This document shows, one piece after another, positions 1 through 10,851 of a DNA stretch of 64,000 nt (the first letter of the stretch is position 1; every line of letters begins with the position of its first letter). Location: NCBI GenBank assembly GCA_037783545.1, contig JBBELK010000522.1:1-64000 (forward strand), read 5' to 3'. The stretch comes from Henricia sp. BOLD:AAB3569 (lineage: Eukaryota > Echinodermata > Asteroidea > Spinulosida > Echinasteridae). Under the pieces are notes generated by a model, which did no database searches, had not been told where the DNA came from, and saw only the letters and a list, made by a program, of their open reading frames with translations. A program made the translations under genes and the position numbers.

Positions 1-655
1 CAGATAAACTTTGCATCCCTCAAGAATGCTATCCAGATGGCAAATATTTTGGAGTGTACCCTATCCCACATGGAAATACCAATGACATCCTTGAGAAAAA
101 TAATCACATGGTAACAGACGGAACACAATCATCTTGAGAATTAAGAACAAGAAAAGACCGGTGTCATATGATTACAACGGACATCCTGACCTGGCTTCCG
201 TCAGCCCAGCTGTTCAGCCACTCACTGCCTTGGAAATGAATGCCATCCTATAATCCAGTCCAAGGGGCTATCAATGGGTTGATATCCTACCATATAAGGT
301 TGCCTAGTTGGGCAGCAAAGTTCTTCTCGGTGTTTTACCATGAGCATTAATTTGTTAGATATTTGGAGTCGGTGAGTTTGTTTAACACCTACATGGTATA
401 ATATGATGGCCCAGTCAGGATGCTGACAGATGTTTTTTATTTGTCTGTCCTCTATAAGATGAGTGGACATGAACAGCTCATCCTCACATGAGAAAGATCT
501 GCACTATGAAATGTATATAGCAATTGCTGAGCCTCTTGGTACATGTTACACAGAGAAAGATATTCACATTTGTCTGTTTTAAATTAACCCTAGTTTGGAA
601 TCATCAAAATTTTAACATAATTGTGATGCTGACAATAGTGTGGTGGCCCACTGTG
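1..655. other. No recognisable gene or repeat
   Basis: AT-rich sequence with stops in all frames. The short open frames (up to about 80 codons) have no recognisable domain. I see no repeat shared with the rest of the window. Confidence 0.5.
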
Positions 656-745
656 AGTCGTTTACAGAGCCAAACATTGGCTCATACGGCCGGTACTCAT
701 CCCCGGTTTCCGTGGCATGGAGTGACTAGGAGCATTGCTACTCCT
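656..745 (-). repeat. Interspersed repeat, inverted copy of 45540-45640
   Basis: The stretch with GAGCCAAACATTGGCTCATA, a CGGTACTCATCCCCGG core and GGCATGGAGTGACTAGGAGC reappears reverse-complemented at about 45540-45640. There it follows a TAAAGGCAGTATACATCATT terminal sequence. It is therefore part of an interspersed element; its boundaries here are unclear because a SINE-like sequence follows directly. Confidence 0.6.
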
Positions 746-960
746 CGCTGGATGGGATAGCCCAGCTCCCTCGCTAGGTCTCGTCTACCCCCAGCAAACT
801 AGCTGGGTTTCCACAACTGTATTTGCTGGTACCCATTTTATACTCCCTGGGTGGAGAGCGACAACGTGGAGTGAAGTGTCTTGTCCAAGGACACAATGCG
901 GATGCAATTGGCCAGGTTTCGAACCGTGGACCTCTCGAGTGGGTGCAATACAATTTATGC
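735..960 (-). mobile_element. tRNA-derived SINE fragment (minus strand)
   Basis: Read on the minus strand there is a pol III B-box-like GGTTCGAAACC at about 911-921. It is followed by TGTCCTTGGACAAGACACTT, the spacer motif also present in the clearer SINEs of this window, and then a unique body. The A-box region is not recognisable, so this is a fragment or a diverged copy. Its inferred mode of mobility is LINE-assisted retrotransposition. Confidence 0.5.
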
Positions 961-1033
961 AATATTTGATATGGTGCCTAAGATCACCACTGAAACAAAA
1001 ACAAACAAACTTTGGAATGAGAGAAAAATCATA

Positions 1034-1098
1034 TGGACAACGTCAGGATTTGAATCTGACTCACCAGGCAGATGCTCTACCCCCCCCAGCTGCCCTAT
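1034..1098 (-). repeat. tRNA-like fragment
   Basis: On the minus strand GGTAGAGCATCTGCC resembles a D-arm/A-box and GATTCAAATCC resembles a T-arm/B-box. The acceptor stem does not close well and a run of eight C interrupts the D-loop. I read it as a tRNA pseudogene or SINE head, not a working tRNA. Confidence 0.4.
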
Positions 1099-1514
1099 AT
1101 ATACATGTATGAAGGTACAGTAGTATACCTCCCTCCAGGTTGTCCCTACAAACCCCAATTTTACAGTGTAATGTGCGAATGCGGAGCTATAAAAGGAATC
1201 AAATTGACTTTTCAGAAGTTGGTACTCCAAGCTCGATTCTCCTCAGCACCTTAATTGAAAAATTACATTCAACCACTCGAAATTTGATTATATACCAAAC
1301 CCAAACGGGCAAACTCGGACAGAAACTGGTATCAAACTCATTGGGCGAGGTATGTAGATTGGGCGAGGCTAAGTAATTGATTAATTTACCCAGGGTGGGC
1401 ATTTTCTAGCAGCCTGTTTACGCTTGATCCCGATCTCAGGGTCGAACACCAAGCTCAGGATCAGCTCCGGATCACAAACTGAGTGTAAACGCTCTCGGGG
1501 ACCAAATTGGCACG

Positions 1515-1515
<1 letters not shown>
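1099..1515. other. No recognisable feature
   Basis: AT-rich spacer without a supported gene. It ends at the poly-C tract. Confidence 0.4.
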
Positions 1516-1545
<30 letters not shown>

Positions 1546-1553
1546 ACCCCCCC
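1516..1553. repeat. Poly-C microsatellite
   Basis: An almost uninterrupted run of about 35 C with one A near its 3' end. The proline-rich and glycine-rich open frames across it are artefacts of the homopolymer. Confidence 0.9.
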
Positions 1554-1710
1554 TAAATTGGACCCTGAGATTTTTGTCTCGTGTCGGCGGAGTGTCGAAC
1601 CCCGATTGGTCAACAATGCAACCACAAAACATGCACCTCTTTACTGCACAAAAAAAAAATTGCCCTACAAGACTGGTGGCTATTCGATACGGGCTAAAAA
1701 TTTAGATGCC

Positions 1711-2125
1711 ACTAGAACAATCATTATATCAGTGACATGGGATGCGAGTCAGATAGGGCATCTATTTCTGGCTGTAAAGCTGCTACCAATGGCTTGCTGT
1801 CTACATGAATCTAGCCGTAATTACATCACAGACCTTGAAAAAAATTGTAGCCAGAGAGTTGAAATTCTATTGGACAGAAGGCGTTTGTTGACAACTCTGA
1901 TGTGTGGTATTTAGACCCACTAAACAGTCATCATTATCAGTGACGTCGATCGCAAGTCAAGACAGGGCATCATCTACTTCTGGTCGGAAAGCCACTACCA
2001 ATGGCTTGCTGTCTACATGAATCTAGCATAATTACATCACAGACCTTGAACAAAATTGTAGCCAGAGAGTTGAAATTCTATTGGACAGAAGGTGTTTGCT
2101 TGACCAACTCTGATCGTGAGGTATG
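1711..2125. repeat. Diverged tandem duplication, ~210-bp unit
   Basis: Two head-to-tail copies, about 1711-1905 and 1920-2120. They share CCAATGGCTTGCTGTCTACA, ATTACATCACAGACCTTGAA and GTAGCCAGAGAGTTGAAATT in the same order. Copies differ by substitutions and small indels (for example TAGCCGTAATTAC against TAGCATAATTAC). Frames are not conserved between copies, so I do not call this coding. Confidence 0.85.
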
Positions 2126-2721
2126 GGCAGGTCTTCATTTCAATTTCAAAATAGTGTTGATTGAAAAAGGTCAATACCTCGCAAGAATGAAAAGATTGAT
2201 AGGACAACTTCAGCCACCAGAAATGGACAAACGGGACTATGGGTCATTATGCTATAAGCAGGTGAGCATGGGCCCAACTACCTAGCACAAATTAAATCAT
2301 CTGGTTTGGTGCCATAACCAGCGATTATTTTCCAATTGCAGGTGCAGGTGATGGGGTGTTAAGGCAAGGCTTGCTCAGATCAAAATGCTTGTTGGATCAA
2401 CACTAAGACCTTCCAAATTATTAACGGTGATCCCAAGATCCGAGTTAATAACCAATTTTCCGCTTAGGACTGAAACATGGTGGGCAGTTACCGGTATGTG
2501 CCCACGTTTAATATACATTTAATGAATGAGTACATGTATTTTTAATTTGTTGAAAGATGAAATGTTCCATTTAATGAGGCAATTTTTTTTTGTATGACAC
2601 CTATTAGTAGGTCCACAGAATTGGCAAATTTTGTTTTGTGTAAAAAAGAAACCCTATACTTTGACAGCCTTTGAAAAGTTCAAGGAAGAAAATGCAAAAC
2701 AATATGTAGAAAGGCGTCAAA
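2126..2721. other. No recognisable feature
   Basis: AT-rich sequence with short A and T runs. No gene or repeat family recognised. Confidence 0.4.
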
Positions 2722-3118
2722 AGGCCTTTTCCCACTAGAACGTCAAACCCTGGGGCGAACTCGCCCCGGGGCCACCCCGGGGTGACTCACCCCCGCGTCA
2801 ATTCACACTTGTTGTTCTGAATTCTCGCCCCAGGGGCGAACTCACCCCGGAGATCGGCACCTCATCCCTCACTTGAACAAGTGAGAGCTTGCCCCCTGCC
2901 CCTTTTCCACTAACGTTTTCGCCCCGGGGAAAGTGTCTCTCCCCGGGGCAAAATTTTTCAACCCTGGTCTGAGCAGGGTTGCAATGAACTTGCCCCGGGA
3001 AATGAGCAATCTCGGAGGTGGCGCGGAGGTGAGACTTGCAAGTGGGAATCAGGGGCTTATTTTCACCCGCCGTCGCCCCCGGGCCACCCCCGAGATTTTG
3101 TCTAGTGGGAAAAGGCCT
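2722..3118. mobile_element. Foldback MITE, word family CCCCGGGGCGA
   Basis: The ends are a perfect 18-bp inverted repeat: AGGCCTTTTCCCACTAGA at 2722-2739 and its complement at 3101-3118. The 397-bp interior is GC-rich and made of many variants of CGCCCCGGGGCGA in both orientations. There is no transposase frame. Related elements lie at about 5500-6141 (sharing TTTTCCCA and AGAACGTCAAACCC) and 10852-11607 (sharing AGGCCTTTTC). No target-site duplication is evident. Confidence 0.8.
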
Positions 3119-3256
3119 GTGCCCGCAACAAAAGCTGTGCCCTCATTGGTGTAACTTTTGTAAAAAGTTACCGTAAGCCACAGTTATTAACATTCTATCA
3201 TGCTAAGTCCTCCGTGAAACCACAGTTTGGATTTATTTTCGGCCCATACAATGTCT

Positions 3257-3606
3257 TAAGGCAGCTAGTATACATCATTGGTAATCTCGAAAATCAGAAA
3301 TGTTCACAGATTTACGCCTAACTTACACAACTATAAACATGATGACCGTAGGAAAACTTCCCCTGAAATGGTTTTGTCTAGAAGTGCTTTAGTCTTTGAG
3401 AAATAAGTAAAACCATTAGTTTTCGTCTCATGAGACGAAAATTCAATTCGCCCCAAAACCATTTCGCCCAAGTGCCATTTTCGCCCCCACAACCTACTTC
3501 GCCCGACGTGCCATTTCGCCCCAAGTTACTTCGTCAAAACACTACATCGCCCAAATGCCACTTCAGCCCCAAAACCACTTCGTGCACATCATATACTATC
3601 TTTAAG
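3257..3606. mobile_element. Foldback MITE, word family TTTCGCCC (copy 1)
   Basis: The left end AAGGCAGCTAGTATACATCA and the right end (complement AAAGATAGTATATGATG) are inverted copies. At 3420-3441 is a perfect palindrome, TTTTCGTCTCA/TGAGACGAAAA. It is followed by repeated CATTTCGCCC, ACTTCGCCC and AAGTGCCA words. Longer copies sit at 45772-46285 and 61215-61692. Any open frame is only the iterated word. Confidence 0.8.
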
Positions 3607-3789
3607 CCACATGTAAAAAGAAACTGTTGGTAAAACGTACAGTGACATGTCATCGTCATCATTCAGGTCCAAACAGAAGTTACATGACCACAATATGTAT
3701 TCATGGCTTTACATAACAATGCCCATCCACTCAGGTCTTTCCAGTGACCGTAAAATTGACAATGTAATTGCCAACCTGAAGGTGCTTTT

Positions 3790-3935
3790 TCTTACCATTC
3801 ATTCAACACAAAAACCATGCATGGATTTTTCAGGTTTTCCTGAAGTATTACTGCATCAGTTTATCAACATTATTCTTTAGTTCTGTAACGCTGTTGTTCC
3901 TGTTTTTAAAAGGTTTGCTAATCATGTCTTTTATT
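3790..3935 (+). repeat. Interspersed repeat with uninterrupted SINE target
   Basis: It contains CATGGATTTTTCAGGTTTTC and then CAGTTTATCAACATTATTC. The same two blocks flank the SINE at 59031-59433, so this copy is the uninterrupted form. Related fragments with the CATGGTTTTTGTG motif occur near 8870 and 22390. Confidence 0.75.
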
Positions 3936-5499
3936 TTGTTAAATTAGCAACCATCTCTGTACGTTTATCCAAAAAAGAGTCAAATGCGGCAGGCTAAAGC
4001 CAGTCAGTTCACAACAAATATGTGAAATGCTGACATTATGCTGCACTCCCTGAAACTTGGCAAGTTTTGAGCTATCGTCACCAGGGAGATGACCCTGGTG
4101 TATTTGCAGGATGCATGTTGTTCCTCCCCACCCCCCTTAATAACTACCTACCTTCCTGTGCACACCTCCAGTCGTCTGCGACTCAGATCCATAGAATCCG
4201 GTCTCATCCCCTTTGGGCAACTTCCCCTATCGGACTCCTCAAGACAACTCCCACGGGGCTCACGACTAGCTCCATTGTGTGGGATTGGTTGTTGGAACTA
4301 GGATGGAGGCGTGTTCGGTCCTTGTGGAACAATCAATTGGCCGTTTAATGTTGCTTTAGTTGGGAAACGCCAGCTTTGAAGTGCTATTAAAGTTGGTTAA
4401 CTACATCCACCATTTTAAAATGGCAACAAATGTGAATAAAACCATGCCTCTTCATTTTTCTGATACTTTTTTGGCAGTTGAATATTTTGTCCTTTTCACA
4501 AAAATGACAGAATGTATTTACATGTAACATATTTTTGCAAAGTTCAAGTCAAAAAGTAGGATTTTGCCCTAATTCTGTGGCGCTAATTAACTTAATAATG
4601 GAAACCGTGCATGAGGCGACAACAACAACAACATGTGAACTAAATTGAATCTCTCTAATTGACCACTCACACAGACGCCATCTTTGTAGGAAAAATACAA
4701 CTGCGTACTAAACGCCATCAAGTAAATGTACGCACATCATGGCAAAATGTTCCAAACACGCGCGGCTGTGTTGCTCACGAATCTGTTCAACAATGACGGC
4801 GCAGCCGATGTTCATCCCCCAGAAATTTACAATGTACCCTCGAGATCCCGAGAGATCAATGGACACACATCGAGTTGCCAATTTTCGCCTTTGCAGGCAG
4901 CTTCCAGACAACCACCATACAGTATTCCTTATGTCTACACACAAATGTCTACACACTGACACAAAGGTGCATGATATAACTTCAGTAATGAACTATTTCA
5001 GTCCAGTAGACGTAACATTTCACAAGTTGCAGTTGGAGGCACAAAACATATCCAGCAAGCACAAAACGCATCCAGTATGTCAGTTGTAACAGATTCTCAT
5101 AAAAACCCTCCATCTAGTAGAGTAAATCCAAAACTATCCAGGGCGATCACAATGATGTGTAAAACACTTTTCTACAGAAACTGATCACATAACTCACAAC
5201 ACAAACTAATATGAATGAAATACTGCTGTATCAGACGACCTTTTACTTTCATTTGTTTCAATGTGTAAAATGGGAATAAAGAAACTGTAACCAGGCTAGT
5301 TACATGTATGTTAATTGTGACAGGAAAAGGGAAATTCCGGTTCCTCAACGGGTCAGCTGTCTAATTTTTAAACAGGATGTGGCTAAACTCTTAAATTCTT
5401 TTGAATTTAACTACCCTTAATGATCACCCTTTACAGGAAACCATTTCACAGGTTATATCAGTATACTTCAAACGTGTGTCCTCTTTATTTTGCAATTGC
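3936..5499. other. Unique-looking DNA, no supported gene
   Basis: No domain is recognisable in any frame. The 4690-4960 part is less AT-rich and has open frames of 84 to 116 codons on both strands, but no homology I know and no splice context that supports them. A promoter or an unrecognised exon cannot be excluded. Confidence 0.35.
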
Positions 5500-6141
5500 C
5501 ATGGGGCTAGTCTCAACCCCTGCTCGAAGCCCAACCATGGTTGAACATTTTGACCCGGGGTGAGACACATTCACCGAGGTGAGAATGGTAGTGAGAATGA
5601 TAGTGTGAAACTGGGCAGGGGCGAGTTCACCCAGGGCGAGTAATGGCGAAGGTCACTTGAAAGCAACATGAATGCCACGCATCGTTTTATATCCACGCTA
5701 AAGTACATACGCTGGCATTACATTTTCAACACGTGCACGTGCAATTCTGATGTCTTTGGTGTTTCCATTGCCCAGTAATATCACTTTTATCAGCTATTCT
5801 TCAGCTATGTCACAGAAAAAGAAGTAGGGAAATTTAGACTTTAACTGCATTTGGGGGACGACAAAATTCAAAAACAAAGGGACGGAAAAACAAGAAATTC
5901 TACTCGATAACCGCTTGCCTCTGGGACCAACTTGCTCAGGTGGGAAATGAGGGCAAAATGGCGATAACCGCTTGCCTCTGGGACCAACTTGCTCAGGTGG
6001 GAAATGAGGGCAAAATGTGTGTGGTTTGAGAAAGACAACTGTCAAAAGATATGGAGTTGAACTCGGGGGTGAAAAACCGCATGGCAGCCCTGGGGCGAGT
6101 TCGTCACGGGGTTTGACGTTCTGATGGGAAAAAGACTTATG
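5500..6141. mobile_element. Degenerate foldback, CCCCGGGGCGA family
   Basis: The right end, read on the minus strand, aligns with the 2722 element: TTTTCCCA, then AGAACGTCAAACCC, then CGAACTCGCCCC. GGGGCGAG and CCCGGGGTGAG words fill 5550-5650 and 6065-6115. The left terminal repeat is not identifiable, so the element is truncated or decayed. Confidence 0.55.
5905..6018. repeat. 57-bp tandem duplication
   Basis: CGATAACCGCTTGCCTCTGG at 5905 recurs at 5962, and the intervening sequence is identical or nearly so. It lies inside the degenerate foldback and is probably recent. Confidence 0.9.
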
Positions 6142-6572
6142 TGGTATGGTAACAGCAACCGTGTGGCGCTTCATTTTCACCAGTTCCTTTACTTGCTATT
6201 GACCCAATCATAAACAGTTTGATCTCACAGGCTGTGGTTTACATAGTACACTCCTCTAATGAAGTGACTTAATGAACAAACCGGTGGTCAAAACGAATGA
6301 AGGCACAGACGTTTTTTCTATTCCCAATCTCGATCTGTACTACAGCACAGAACCAGAACGGCATCAATTAAAAGCTGTGTATGTTATGACATTGCCAAGG
6401 ACAGGTAATATTCATCATTGCAATGCGGATTATCTTAACAAATTGCCGTTATGTTATCTTCATCATCTCTGGCTGTTAGATGTGTCAACATTTTGAGGAG
6501 GATGGCACAGTTATTTGACCTCTGCATGTGTGTTGATTCCATATCACTACCAGGGACACATGTCACAAGTCC
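6142..6572. other. No recognisable feature
   Basis: Short open frames only and no repeat recognised. Confidence 0.35.
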
Positions 6573-6575
6573 TAA

Positions 6576-6707
6576 GGGCGTGTTTGTTTCGGACGAATCC
6601 GCCGACCCCGATCTGCGCAGATGGTTCAGCGCTTTGCATAGTTGAATCTAGCTGAACCATCTGCACAGATCTCGGGATCGGCGGATTCGTCCGAAACAAA
6701 CACGCCC
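6576..6707. mobile_element. Tourist-like MITE with TAA duplication
   Basis: A 132-bp hairpin with arms of about 55 bp starting GGGCGTGTTTGTTTCGGACG, a few mismatches and a short loop around GCTTTGCATAGTTGAATCTA. The trinucleotide TAA is present on both sides (6573-6575 and 6708-6710). A TWA duplication with a GGGCGTGTTTG-type end matches the known PIF/Harbinger Tourist signature. There is no coding capacity, so it would depend on a transposase elsewhere. Confidence 0.9.
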
Positions 6708-6719
6708 TAAGCTGCAGAT

Positions 6720-7165
6720 GCTATATTTCATTAACCCCTTCACCCCTTTTTGTCCGACCTCTGGCTATGCTACAGTATGGCAGAATAGTGTCAAAAAACC
6801 CGAAAAAGCAGGTCGACAGACAGCCTAAAAAGGAGCGTGTACGTGTCCAGATCACATTTTTGACTCCCCAATTTTTCCTATGGGTATTGAGATTTTGATA
6901 CTGATTATCATGTGTCATTTTTTTCTCATTGCCATTGTAAAATTTCATGCTCTCATTTGGTATATTTCCAGCAATATCATCAAATATCCAACAAAGTTTA
7001 GTAAACTTATTTATCCTTTTTAACCTTTTTGCTTCCACATCCAAATTGGATATTGCAAATTTCCTGTTTTCTTTCCATGGATAGTATTTTAGGACGGTAT
7101 TTTATATGATTGTTAATTTAGAACGAAATGCATTTTTCTGAAAAATCTGGTCACACTCCTTTAAT
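6720..7165 (-). repeat. Interspersed repeat family R1, copy 1
   Basis: It contains TTTGCTTCCACATCCAAATT, GGAAATTTGCAAT-type sequence (minus strand) and ends near ACTCCTTTAA. The same string order occurs at 12328-13310 (same strand) and, inverted, at 21955-22200 and 46897-47175. The end AAAGGAGTGTGA looks like a terminal inverted repeat, so the family is probably a DNA transposon derivative. Confidence 0.7.
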
Positions 7166-7841
7166 GTCTCTCAGTACAAATAATGTAGCTAAAAAGATTT
7201 CACTTTCTTTCTTTGCAGTTTGAAGCATACTTGGTTATGGAGCCTCGCAGCATTCAAAAACAGTTTTGGATTCATGGACATCATTGCCCTATTTTTTTTT
7301 CTTCTACATGTAGGCCAACAGTAGTTTCAGTTTCTCACACGGACATTCTCGATGGTGCCCGGCACCATGTGGGAGAGCTAAGCATTGCTTACCAATGTTA
7401 GATTTCACAACATTGTCTGGCAAAACCTCCGCCAAAACTTCCTCAAAAATATCTGTCGGAAGCTGTGTCAAAGTACTGAGTGGCTTTTTGCCATAAGTAA
7501 CGGATGCATCTGGGTTGTGTAAGGAATAAATTAGTACATCAAAACGCCACATTATCATACATTTTTGATGGTGTATCTTGGGCAGCGGCATAGCTAGATG
7601 GGGGGTGTGACACCAATATTTATTTTATTTAGCAAAATCATGGTACAGTCGGAAAATTCATGGTGCTGTCGGCAAAACAATAAAAAATTAAAGAATCGTA
7701 AAGAAACGACTATATCAGCAATGCTATTACGATGCTGGTAATATCTATATTATATCAGCACTAGTTGTCCCGCGAGGGCGCTCATCCATAAACCAGCGCC
7801 CCCTCCAGGTTCTCACATGTTCTTGTCATCTAAAATATTAA
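7166..7841. other. No recognisable feature
   Basis: Spacer containing a short GC-richer patch near 7770-7810. No gene supported. Confidence 0.35.
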
Positions 7842-8068
7842 GGAGGTTTCGGTCGCATACAGTTAGGCAAAACGACGACTATTAGTGAATTTTATGTCAT
7901 CGATTTGTGCGTACTTGTGGCGTTTACACAAATATCCCAAGTGTAGTTTTGTTGTTTACACTGATAGCAACGCCTCTACTTCTTAGTGAAAAACGGACAG
8001 CGAAAGGTATCGATTTTGAGGTTTGGCTAATCGTATTCGTAATCACTAACCGTGCAACCGAAACCTCA
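7842..8068. mobile_element. MITE with GAGGTTTCGGT ends
   Basis: The left end GAGGTTTCGGTCGCATACAG is mirrored by the complement of AACCGTGCAACCGAAACCTC at the right end, giving imperfect inverted repeats of about 24 bp. The interior (about 180 bp) carries GGCAAAACGACGA and TAATCGTATTCGT but no coding frame. No clear target duplication. Confidence 0.75.
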
Positions 8069-9135
8069 CTATTGTTTCTCTGAAACTACTGAAACCCTAG
8101 TGCTCTAATTTAAGTGAATTTGGAAGCTTATAAGGATGGTTATTTAGGCCAAACAAAATAAATAGTGTGTTTATGGTAACCCGACCTACCTGGAATTTTG
8201 GAGGCAAAATTGCCGACCTCAAACTTTTTATTGCCAATTTTCATGATTTTCAAGTTGATAATTTTAAATCCATAATTTCCAACGGACATACCATTGTACA
8301 CTTGTACATGAACATGGTAAATAGTGTTAATAGCGGGTTTCAAACATTGCAAAACAACACGCAAATGCATGAACTGAAATGTTCATGCATTTTTTTTTAG
8401 GCCGTTACCGTAAACGCACCATTTATTTTGTTTGGCCTTAGTGAAACTAAAACCTTTCTTTTCTAGTAGCTGTAAATCTTTTTTCAACCTTTAACAGTGA
8501 ACTGTATATATATACAGATAGTTCCATGCACTACCCATTCAAGGTATGAAGATCAGTACGATAGATCAGAAAAGACTAATATCATATCAAAAACTTTTCC
8601 TCACGAAGAAAAATTGCAGGTGTATACCCTCCTGAAGGATCTATCTACCGGTACATGTACTTTGTTTCTCGCCTTACTGCCTCATTAACGCCCACACAAA
8701 CTTCACGCATCACAGAGCTGCAGATTACTAATGTATCATTCGCAAGATGAAACTTTGTATGGATTCTTGAAATAACTGCAGTATATCTAAAGAATGTTGG
8801 TAAACTAGCCTGCAGAAATTTAAGGTACACAGATGCAGCAATGCTTTAGGAAACCATTAACATCCGTGCATGGTTTTTGTGTAAGGTATAAAATGGTAAC
8901 AAATGTATGTGCACACAATTTTTCAGTTGTTAATTTCTTGAAGAAAGTATCATCTTGGACATAAATAAATTAATGTGTTGTTTATTACCATTGCTATCAA
9001 TACTTTGATTAAGTTGTTTTCTTGTTAACTCTGAAAGTAAAATTTTGGGTCATTGCAAATGATACAATGTGCCATTAGGCCAACAAAAAAAGAGAAAGTA
9101 TTCTGTCTCTTGGTCAGACCCAAGTTCTGGAATTG
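8069..9135. other. AT-rich DNA with one short shared repeat
   Basis: No gene supported. The segment at 9033-9066, with AAGTAAAATTTTGGGTCATT, recurs almost identically near 43736-43770, so a repeat fragment is present. Confidence 0.4.
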
Positions 9136-9200
9136 ATGCGGCGAGGCGAGGCGAGGTGGCGCAGCGACGCGGCGAGGCGTACGTGTTCCCCCTTCCCCCC
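9136..9200. repeat. GC-rich GGCGA tandem patch
   Basis: GCGGCGAGGCGAGGCGAGGT and neighbouring GGCGAGGC copies form a short low-complexity tract. No promoter can be claimed from this alone. Confidence 0.6.
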
Positions 9201-10029
9201 ATCGCACACAGATACGTACACAGTAAGGCCTATAGTAAACTTGCAGAGCCATCACAACACTGAATGTTCTGTTGAGTTTTCAATCCACAAACAATGGACA
9301 CGGAAATAAGTGGCATATTTCAGTATTCAGCTAAGCTCAGCTCAGACACGCTCTAATTCACAATCACAATTCCTTGTGTCGCGTGAGAACTAGCCCCCAT
9401 TGTTGCAGCTGATTAAACAACCTCATACTCTCATTCAGTATCCGCATCGTCCGAATCTATTGCCCTGAGTACAAGGTCGAGCTGCCTTGGAAAACACATA
9501 GACTTGTTTCCATTCTTTACGTAGTCTACAGGATTGGCGATCAGTCTACAAAATGTGAGGTGATACGGCAATAGAGGGCGCTGTTTTAGCTGCCGCAAAA
9601 AAAAAGAAAAAAAGATTGATGCGCATGCTTTAAGTCAACGCGCGCGCCGATTAGCGACATAACATCTAATATTTTTTGGGCCTTAAGCTCTACACTTGTT
9701 GGATTCCGGCAGTCCCCTGATTAGAAGAAATCATATAACAAGAAGTCGCATACTCAACAAGATTTCAATGTAAACTTACCATGCAAGTCTTCAGACCTCA
9801 TAATACCTTGTTTGTCAACCAACACTACCTAGGATTTCATCAGGATCACACGATTATTGGCAGTGACATTTGCAGAATATCTCATTTCATTCCCAGAAAC
9901 ATGCATTGGCCTCAATGACCAAAGTCACATCCATACTTGCAGCTGCCTATGGGCTCAAATTTCTAAAGCACAAGAAAGCAGACATGAAAATGCGTGTGTC
10001 TGACTTCCGTAAGGAGGCAAGCCAGGCAG
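9201..10029. other. No recognisable feature
   Basis: No gene supported. A short A-rich tract lies at 9597-9617 and an alternating CGCGCGCG patch near 9640. Confidence 0.35.
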
Positions 10030-10350
10030 GGGTTTATTAGGGCATATCTTAAGTGATCTCTGGGAGGGGCGGTTATCTCAATGAAAGGTTTATCCCTCTG
10101 TAGGACTTGCTAAGCTCACGTGATAGCCAATCCCAATCAGTGAGGAACAACTGCAATAGACTGCCGAAGTGAATACGTCATCTTTTGTTAGTTGCCTAGG
10201 CAATTGGCTCTAAACTAAAAATCACTGAATCGCATCCCTGTGCTTTTCCAATGGTACTTTTTCTGACGGCCATGATGTTTAGAGCCAATTGCCATGGGAA
10301 CCCACGTCACACTCCGGCTGTCTATACAGTGATTCGAGACCACCAGTTGG
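10030..10350 (+). repeat. Interspersed repeat R2 copy 1, interrupted by a MITE
   Basis: AAGTGATCTCTGGGAGGG, GGTTTATCCCTCTGTAGG and GATAGCCAATCCCAATCAG occur here, again at 10565-10715, and in part at 40676-40775. In the other copies AACAACTG runs almost straight into GTGATTCGA; here about 167 bp of MITE separates them. Confidence 0.85.
10159..10326. mobile_element. MITE with TAGACWGCCGRAGTG ends, inserted in R2
   Basis: The left end TAGACTGCCGAAGTG mirrors the right end CACTCCGGCTGTCTA. Inside, GGCAATTGGCTCTAAAC and GTTTAGAGCCAATTGCC form a second perfect inverted pair. The R2 copies at 10565 and 40676 lack this segment. A TA target site is consistent with the junctions, as in Tc1/mariner-type MITEs. 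Confidence 0.85.
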
Positions 10351-10490
10351 TTTCATAGCTCAATTGGTAGGGCGTCTGCACGTTAAGCAGAAGTTCCGCG
10401 GTTCGAATCCTGGTTGAGCTAAGTTGCTTTTTACTGCATCCAGATTTCCCAAACTCATGGACATTTGTCCACATTTGTATCGAATCTATT
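10351..10490 (+). mobile_element. tRNA-derived SINE (family C) copy 1
   Basis: The head resembles a tRNA: TAGCTCAATTGGTAGGGCG (A-box/D-arm), a 5-bp anticodon stem TCTGC/GCAGA around loop ACGTTAA, and GGTTCGAATCC (B-box). The loop would place GTT (Asn) at the anticodon but has C where U33 should be, and the T-stem pairs poorly. The body TGCATCCAGATTTCCCAAAC and the following ATTTGTATCGA are shared with the inverted copy at 60120-60252, so it is a mobile family, not a functional tRNA gene. Confidence 0.8.
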
Positions 10491-10564
10491 CACCCCGGTG
10501 GTCCCTGGATCATAATCCCTAAAAAAAAATCACTTATTCATACTTAATAATTGGGGCAGGCTGG

Positions 10565-10715
10565 GCAGGGGTTTGGGGTGTATCTTAAGTGATCTCTGGG
10601 AGGGGTGGTTATCTCACTGAAGGGTTTATCCCTCTGTAGGGCTTGCTAAGCTCATGTGATAGCCAATCCCAATCAGTGAGGAACAACTGGAATACCGTGA
10701 TTCGAGACCACCAGA
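10565..10715 (+). repeat. Interspersed repeat R2 copy 2 (uninterrupted)
   Basis: Direct copy of 10030-10159 joined to GTGATTCGAGACCACCAG with no MITE between. It provides the empty site for the insertion in copy 1. Confidence 0.85.
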
Positions 10716-10851
10716 TGAAACTCTGAAAGCCACAACCTCTGTATTACATCACTCCAAATCTTTACTCGGCACTTTAGTTGACACAGGCAGCTCATGCATG
10801 AAAGTAGCCCGAGTCGACATGCCCCTTGAACACCAGGTGAAGATCATCTTG

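Noticed and set aside
9136-9200. CpG-island promoter
   Set aside because: Only about 65 bp of GGCGA repeats with no downstream gene; low-complexity sequence is the simpler reading.
10351-10430. Functional tRNA-Asn gene
   Set aside because: Position 33 is C, the T-stem and acceptor stem mispair, and a second copy shares the non-tRNA body, so it is a SINE head.
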